DNA from: Moniliella sp. 'wahieum'
Lineage: Eukaryota; Basidiomycota; Moniliellomycetes; Moniliellales; Moniliellaceae
Direction: 5' to 3'
Assembly: GCA_003971905.1 (NCBI GenBank)
Contig: RSEE01000014.1
Location: 806,001-870,000 of the forward strand
DNA: 64,000 nucleotides
Positions 58,451 through 64,000 of the stretch are shown in pieces. Position numbers and translations under genes: made by a program. Position 1 is the first letter of the stretch. Each line of letters begins with the position of its first letter. Below the pieces are notes generated by a model. It was not told the origin of the DNA. It made no database searches and saw only the letters and a program-made list of their open reading frames with translations.

Positions 58451-60465
58451 ATGCAGACCGCCCCCTCGACAGGCCAGCCGCAGCCGTACTGGCACTCCGG
58501 CCCCAACCCCGACCCCAAACACCACCCTTTACCCCATCCAGCCTTTGGGGTGGGCGGACAACCCGCCTCCAGCTGCATATCCTGCTGTGTGTCATTTGGA
58601 CTGCCTCTCCACTCTCCAGCACCACACTATGTTGTTAACCCCCTACTTCTGCTTCTCTTCAGTTGATGGCCAGGGGCCATACGCGTATGCCGCTTCGTCC
58701 TATGACACGCAACAGATGTACCAAAGCACACCGAATTATACCGTCCCACTCAATGATGAGCCCGGTGAACCCGAGCAACACGCTCCGGTCCCGGAAACCG
58801 AGGTTGCCCAAGATGATAACCGTTTCTTTCTCGATCGGGGCTACGGCAATAACCAAAAAGGCGGTCTGTATGGTGTCCCTGTGACGTTGATGACGACCCA
58901 ATTGGCTACATGAAGAGCAACCCCAAACAAGTTGGTGCCTTTGCCATCCTTTTGCTCTTTTCGGCGGTCATGGGCTTGGCATCACGCTGGGTGAGATCCT
59001 CCCAACCAAGCGGCCGTCAAGGCCCGCTTTGCCAACTGGAACCCTCAAGCTGCGCAAGATCTACCGTCGGACGTGGATCCGCTGCCCTTTTGGGATGCGA
59101 GCGACCCCAACAACAAGATCCTTGGTGTCTCGCTGGGCGGCCACTTTGTCCTGGAGCGGTGGATGAACGAGGACTGGTTTACTTCCTACGCGCCCAATGC
59201 ACTTGACGAGTGGTCGTTTGTCGAGACGCTGGCGCGCAGAAAAGGCCAAGGAGGTGCTGGAGGAACACTGGTCCACCTGGTTTGTTGAAAGCGACCTGGA
59301 TCTCATGCAGGCCCATGGAATTAACATCTTCGGATCCCCCTTGGTTTCTGGACCCTCATCCCGACCGAAGGCAACGAGCCGTATGTCAACTCGACCCAGC
59401 TTGTCCACACACAACATCCTCGGTTGGCTCTACAAGCGCGGCATGCGCGCCTTGATTGATGTGCATGCGATGCCTGGGTCTCAAGTAAGTCTTCTTCTTC
59501 TTTCCCTTCCTCTCTTCCCCTCACCCGCACATAGGGAAACTCTTGCTTGGTTTCGTCGTTGTCGTCAGTTGAAACAGATCCGAGGACTCGCTCTTCTTGT
59601 CTCGCACTTTCAGTCGGGCGACCAGAGCAGCGGCCACATTGGCGCCGCTAACTGGTTCAACTCTACCAACCAAGCGCGTGGCCTGACGACGGTCAAAATC
59701 TCATCTCGTGGATTTCGACCAACCAGTTCGATCGGTCATCTCGGGTGTGTCGCCAGTGAACGAGCCGATTGGGGTGTCGTTGGGTACGCCCGAGCGAGTG
59801 CAAATTACCCAGCAATTTTACGAAACAGGTCTACCCTTTGCTCTGGCCGCCAATTGCCCCATGTACTTCCACCATGCGTTTGTACCCGACCCCACCAAGT
59901 TCTGGGCCCCTTTGCGACGGCAAGAACGCTTCCATGTTGGTCCTCAACGACAACCCCTACCCTGGCTACTTTCCGCTCAATCAGCCAAACGTTGATGGAC
60001 ACGCGTGGTGCCAGGACATCCTCCGTTTCTCCACTTCCCCGTTCCCACCGCCAGACCGAGTGGCCCTCGCCAGCGGCCTGACCGACCCGCGTGGAACGCA
60101 CACTACTTTGCCACCGGCCGCCACGTACGCATGGCAGGCCGGCTGGTTCTTTTGGAACTGGCGCATGGAAAAACTCGACCGTGCCAGCATGGGAGGGCCG
60201 AACGGCCGTGGCCGACCTAACCAGATGCAATACTCCTTCAATGGCTCGCCCAAACGGGCATTGTCCCGCTCGCCAACCAGACCAGCCAGACGGGCACCCC
60301 AACCAAGGCAAGGCCTACCTCGAAGCTCTGCCCAATGTGTGCGGCGGATGCGCGACGTTACGTATGCCCACGGGCGCCCCGGCGCAGCCGTCCGCCCTGC
60401 ACCCCCACGGCGCGCTCCTGCCACGGCCCATCATCGGCACCTGCGTGGGTTCACCAGCTAAAACG
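58451..60465 (+). CDS. Membrane-anchored GH5 exo-1,3-beta-glucanase
   Basis: Cell-wall glucan hydrolase of glycoside hydrolase family 5, of the ExgD-like type with an N-terminal anchor. The cytosolic part is Gln/Pro/Tyr-rich (MQTAPSTGQPQPYWHSGPNP; YAASSYDTQQMYQSTPNYTV). The membrane segment is KQVGAFAILLLFSAVMGLAS (about 58925-58990). The catalytic part has FWDASDPNNKILGVSLGGHF, WMNEDWFTSYAPNALDEWSF, LIDVHAMPGSQ, SGDQSSGHIGAANWFNS and SGVSPVNEPIGVSLGTPERV. The NEP motif carries the acid/base glutamate. AWQAGWFFWNWRMEK is near the C-terminus. Introns are about 58602-58662 and 59485-59613 (129 bp). Several one-base shifts are present, and the final residues before about 60465 are unreliable. 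It follows the KRE6-like gene on the same strand. Confidence 0.82.
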
Positions 60466-61637
60466 TCACGTTGGGCGTCTACTCTTACGGCACCCACATG
60501 CCAGCCCACTGGCGCTTTCGCAGCCCACACGCTCTCTCTCTCTCTCTCTTTCTCTCTAGTATATCTATCTCTCGTTTTCATGCCACACGTACTCCCTGTT
60601 TTGCTGTGCTCGTCTCTCCTTCCGCGTCTCCGTGATCTTTTTCTGGCGGGATTTTGGGTCTGTGCATGCGCTCTCTTGCCTCGATCGAATATACGCTCAT
60701 GCACACATCGGTTTACTACTCGCTGCCCGCGCTTGCGGTACACAGACACAGACTCACCGCGTGGGTTTCTTGGTTCTTGGTATGGACTTGAGTGATTGGA
60801 TCGTAACGCGTAAAGGGTGGCACAACAAAGAAGGCTTATAAGGGTCGTGTGTCGAAGAGGTGTAGAGATCCTACCATGCAGCCCCTTCCAGTCTGTATAT
60901 GTACTGCAGTTCCAGAAATTTTTCTGCCGCTTCTTGTTGTTCGTGAACGCTGCCTGTTGTGGATCAAGCTGTGCCTGTGCGGGCACCGCGGGGTAGAGAT
61001 GCATAGTAGAGGTCTATATCTATCGCCCACAGTTGCTAGTATCCTTGCGCAGTCCACATTGACACTGTTTTGCCACCGTCTCTCCAACTGCCCAGGCTCC
61101 GCCCCTCTCTCTAATGGAGAGAAATTGCTTGGCCTCAAATGCTCTTCAGTCTCTGTCCTGCGCCCAGTAGAACGATGGGCTGGATGTGGTCGATCTGCCT
61201 CCTCCTCGTGCATCTCTATGGCGAGGTTATTGGTTCTCATATGAGGCCCAAATGGATCATAAAGCGATGAGGGGGACAGGGGGATGGCGTACAAGGACCG
61301 CGGCAGGCCCGCACCTCTTCTCCAGTGGTGTGCAGCGCGTGTCCTCGGTGGCCGCTGTTGGGAAAGAGGCAGAAGAACACATATGCAACCGTACGCATCG
61401 TTCTCCCTCCACAGCGCGCCAATCTGGTACAACAGGACGGCCCGGAAGAAACGGATAGGTGGGGAGCGGGGAAGGGATGAAAGGACGCAATGTGGTGCAT
61501 GTGGTGATTGCGTTGCCATATGGGAAAGCAAGTAACTCCCAAAAAGTGTGGTGAAGTGTGTTCAGAACAAGTAGGAGCCGAAGCAAAAGGATGCATAGGA
61601 AAACAGCAGTAGCGAGTGTGATGCATTGATCCCAGTT
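60466..61637. other. Convergent gap between the GH5 and multicopper oxidase genes
   Basis: About 1.2 kb between two 3' ends. It contains a (CT)n tract at about 60530-60558. No supported gene; the open frames are short. It presumably holds both 3' UTRs. Confidence 0.45.
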
Positions 61638-64000
61638 CACAGCTCGTCCAGCCCAATCTGCCCTCGTCCACGTACGGCGGACGCGCATGCGGGTAGTTGC
61701 GGGCCCAAGCTGGCACCACGCTCGCGTTGAACTCGCCTTCTTTAAAGACGACCGCCATACCACTGCATGCAGCAAAAAGAAGAGGGGACGGGCGGGGCAG
61801 TCAGCAAACACCATACCACAAGAATCAGAATCTCCTGCTCTCTGGCGGGAGCAATCATATAAGAACCCAATCCAACAACACAACGTACCTCTGATGGTGG
61901 GCGATCAGGTGGCAGTGCATGAGAGTCGCCCCGGGCTTGACCACATAGTGGCGTGTGACGGCGTAGCCTCCCACGGGCACCATCCACGATCGCGCTTGGG
62001 CGGTTGACCAGGTGACGCCCGATTGGTTCCGGTCCGCCGCCGCGGCCGGCACGTCGGCCCAGGTAAACCGTTTGCCCTGCTCATACGCCAAGACCCAGAC
62101 GGGGTTCTGGTGCTTGTGGATGGGGTGGGCAACGTCGGCAAAGTCGCCGTTGCCCAAGTCTTCAAAGATAATGTCCACCACCTTGCCCACCTCGACGTTG
62201 AGAATGGTCTGCTTGGGGTCGCGAGCCGGGTCGTGGGGCTGATAGAGGATCGGGTGGCTTGGTAATGAGACTGTTGAACGGGACCTGGTTCAGGCAGGCC
62301 CAGCTCACCGCGTTGGTCTCATTGATCGTCACACGGAACGTGTAGTCAGCCTTCCTGGGGCGGCGCATGCGACGGGAACGGAGCCAGCGCAGCGTCCGAC
62401 TGTGCCTTGCGCCATTCAAGCGCCCCATTGTAGCCCAGCCAGATCTTGGCCTGGCCCTGGGGCGCAACGAGTTGGTCACGGGGCCATCGGCCGCGGTCCA
62501 GCCATTGGACCACTTGGCCGGCGCCGGGCAGCGCATTGAGACTACCGTCGCTGCTCTTGACGTAGGGCTGGACCGACCTGGCCGGGTTGGACACAGCACC
62601 GCAGGGTAGTCCAACTCTGCGCCCTCGGCACGGGAAATTGGTTGATCACCTTACCGCCCCGGCCCTTTCTTGCTGGGCGACGCTGGGAAGCATCGCCGCT
62701 GCTGTGCATTGTGAGAAGGAGAGGGCGTAGGGCGGGAGGTGGGCTGCCCTTGGAGGGAGGTGAGCCGCCTTCGAGCCCGGATGGCCCGATGGCTTTTTGG
62801 ACGGCTTGGGCAGCGGTGGGCATGACCCCCGTTGTGCTGGCGCTCGGGTTCGGGCTCGGGGGAGCTCCGCCTCCATGGCTCGTCACTCTACGTCGTCAAA
62901 CACGCGTAGCGCCCGAGGCGATCTGCTCGCCGAATGGCACAGCGCAGCACGGATGGTGTACTGGCCCTTGGGCTGGTCAAGCGAACCAGAACGGTTTGGC
63001 GCATGCCAATCGACAGATCGACCACTTGCACCTCCTGAGGCTGGACAAAGGGTCCGTCGGATGCCACCACATATTGCGTGTGTCTAGTCGCGGCCGAAGA
63101 AGAGAACGAATGAGGGTTCAGTTGGTCCTGGTCGTCGGGGACACACAAGCCAAGAAGGAAGAACGACGTACCCATCAATGCTAAAGCACAGCTCATGCTG
63201 CGACGCCGTGTTGACCAAATGGAATGCCGCCCACTTTCCATCGGCGGAGGCGTACTTGGACGCCGGGTATACGCCGTAGGCCGAGGTGGTGCTGGTGCAT
63301 TCGCGCGGATTGACGTTGGACAGACTATCGACAAAGCCAGCGCGCGGGGGGGATGCAACCAGTCGGATCAAGTTTCGAACCGTCGTAGCCTTCGATCCCA
63401 GTCTTGGCTTGGGCAGCAAGGAAGCCGGCGGACGGGCATTGCATCCGGCCTTGCGAGTTGATCAAGACGAGTCGATGCAGTACGGGTCTTGGCCCGTATA
63501 ACGGTACGAATCAGCGCCGAATCCACCGTCTCGTGTCGCCAGTCGTGCAGTTGAAGCACGCCCGCTCGACGGTACGCTTGCTCCATTGAGACTTGGTCGG
63601 CTTGGCTGCTGCTGATCTCTTTCCATGGACCTTGGGTGCTGGCACGCGGGTGAATCACAATCGAGCCACGCGCTCCGTCGGCATATCTTCACACGGTGCA
63701 TGTCAGCACCGTCCACCATCAAGAGAGAAACCCGCTATGGTTTAGGACGACAGAAGATCACCACAAACCTCTCATCGCTGACATGCCGAGGGAGAAGACG
63801 AGTGGGAGGACGGAACGGAAAGGTAGGGAATAGATTGTATATACGTACGTTCCACGCGCGTGCGAGTGTGGTACCAAAATGCGCCATACTGGTGCGCTTG
63901 CCACGTATAAGTGTAGTTGCCATAGGGAACAATGTTCCACTACATAGCGTGGGGAGGGGCATGGCAGACAACAGAAAACAGAGGGGGGGAAACAAGTCAG
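61638..64000 (-). CDS. Multicopper oxidase (laccase-like), 5' end outside the window
   Basis: Copper enzyme that oxidises a substrate and reduces oxygen to water; laccase, ferroxidase and ascorbate-oxidase types share the fold. The N-terminal copper site is partly visible (VPYGNYTYTWQAHQYGAFWY, HARGTY). YADGARGSIVIHPR and GVLQLHDWRHETVDSALIR follow. Domain 2 shows PVQPQEVQVVDLSIGMRQTV. The C-terminal sites are HPIHKHQNPVWVLAYEQGKR and MHCHLIAHHQ, followed by GMAVVFKEGEFN. Introns are 61763-61888, 63084-63171, 63687-63848, and one starting at 63940 that runs off the window. The end near 61638 is approximate. Several one-base shifts are present. The gene is truncated by the window edge. I cannot separate laccase from ferroxidase because the key acidic residues are not assignable. 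Confidence 0.82.

Noticed and set aside
990-64000. Non-standard genetic code or programmed frameshifting as the cause of frame breaks
   Set aside because: Breaks occur at many different codons without a shared slippery site or stop context, and most fit a shortened homopolymer.

Overview
This window is GC-rich nuclear DNA of a fungus. It is packed with conserved single-copy eukaryotic genes that carry short GT..AG introns (about 52 to 160 bp). The gene set includes a KRE6/SKN1 beta-glucan synthesis protein, a GH5 exo-glucanase, an EDE1-type endocytic scaffold, a Zn2Cys6 regulator and Ty1/Copia remnants. This points to Dikarya, and I think most likely a basidiomycete. The phylum is inferred from style and gene content, because no marker here settles it.

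Layout. 1-4.2 kb: EDE1-like EH-domain scaffold (minus). 4.7-7.4 kb: fibrillarin (minus) and gamma-tubulin (plus), sharing a 242-bp divergent promoter. 8.2-13.0 kb: proteasome lid subunit RPN3, p24 cargo receptor EMP24 and inorganic pyrophosphatase IPP1 (all plus). 13.7-17.7 kb: mitochondrial bL32, an F-box/WD40 protein and ubiquinone methyltransferase COQ3 (all minus). 18.4-28.3 kb: NADP isocitrate dehydrogenase (plus), polarity factor BUD6 (plus), rRNA methyltransferase NOP2 (minus) and an OPA3-like protein (plus). 28.5-30.4 kb: Ert1/Rds2-like Zn2Cys6 regulator (minus). 31-40.8 kb: a gene-poor island with a palindrome-bearing tandem repeat, two broken Copia remnants in opposite orientation and the 3' part of a non-LTR element with a restriction-like nuclease domain. 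40.8-51.1 kb: NatC subunit MAK10/NAA35 (minus), mitochondrial uS19 (minus) and the IQGAP homologue (plus). 52.9-64 kb: KRE6/SKN1-like protein (plus), a CCCATCTC minisatellite, a membrane-anchored GH5 exo-1,3-beta-glucanase (plus) and a multicopper oxidase (minus) whose 5' end lies beyond the window.

How the genes relate. Three themes recur without forming an operon: cell polarity, cytokinesis and microtubule nucleation (gamma-tubulin, BUD6, IQGAP, EDE1); ribosome biogenesis and mitochondrial translation (fibrillarin, NOP2, bL32m, uS19m); and cell-wall and surface chemistry at the right end (KRE6, GH5, multicopper oxidase).

A pervasive oddity is that nearly every conserved gene is interrupted by one or more one-base reading-frame shifts. 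Most sit where a short homopolymer is one base shorter than the conserved protein requires. I read these as uncorrected sequencing indels. Exon boundaries below were worked out by hand and should be taken as models.
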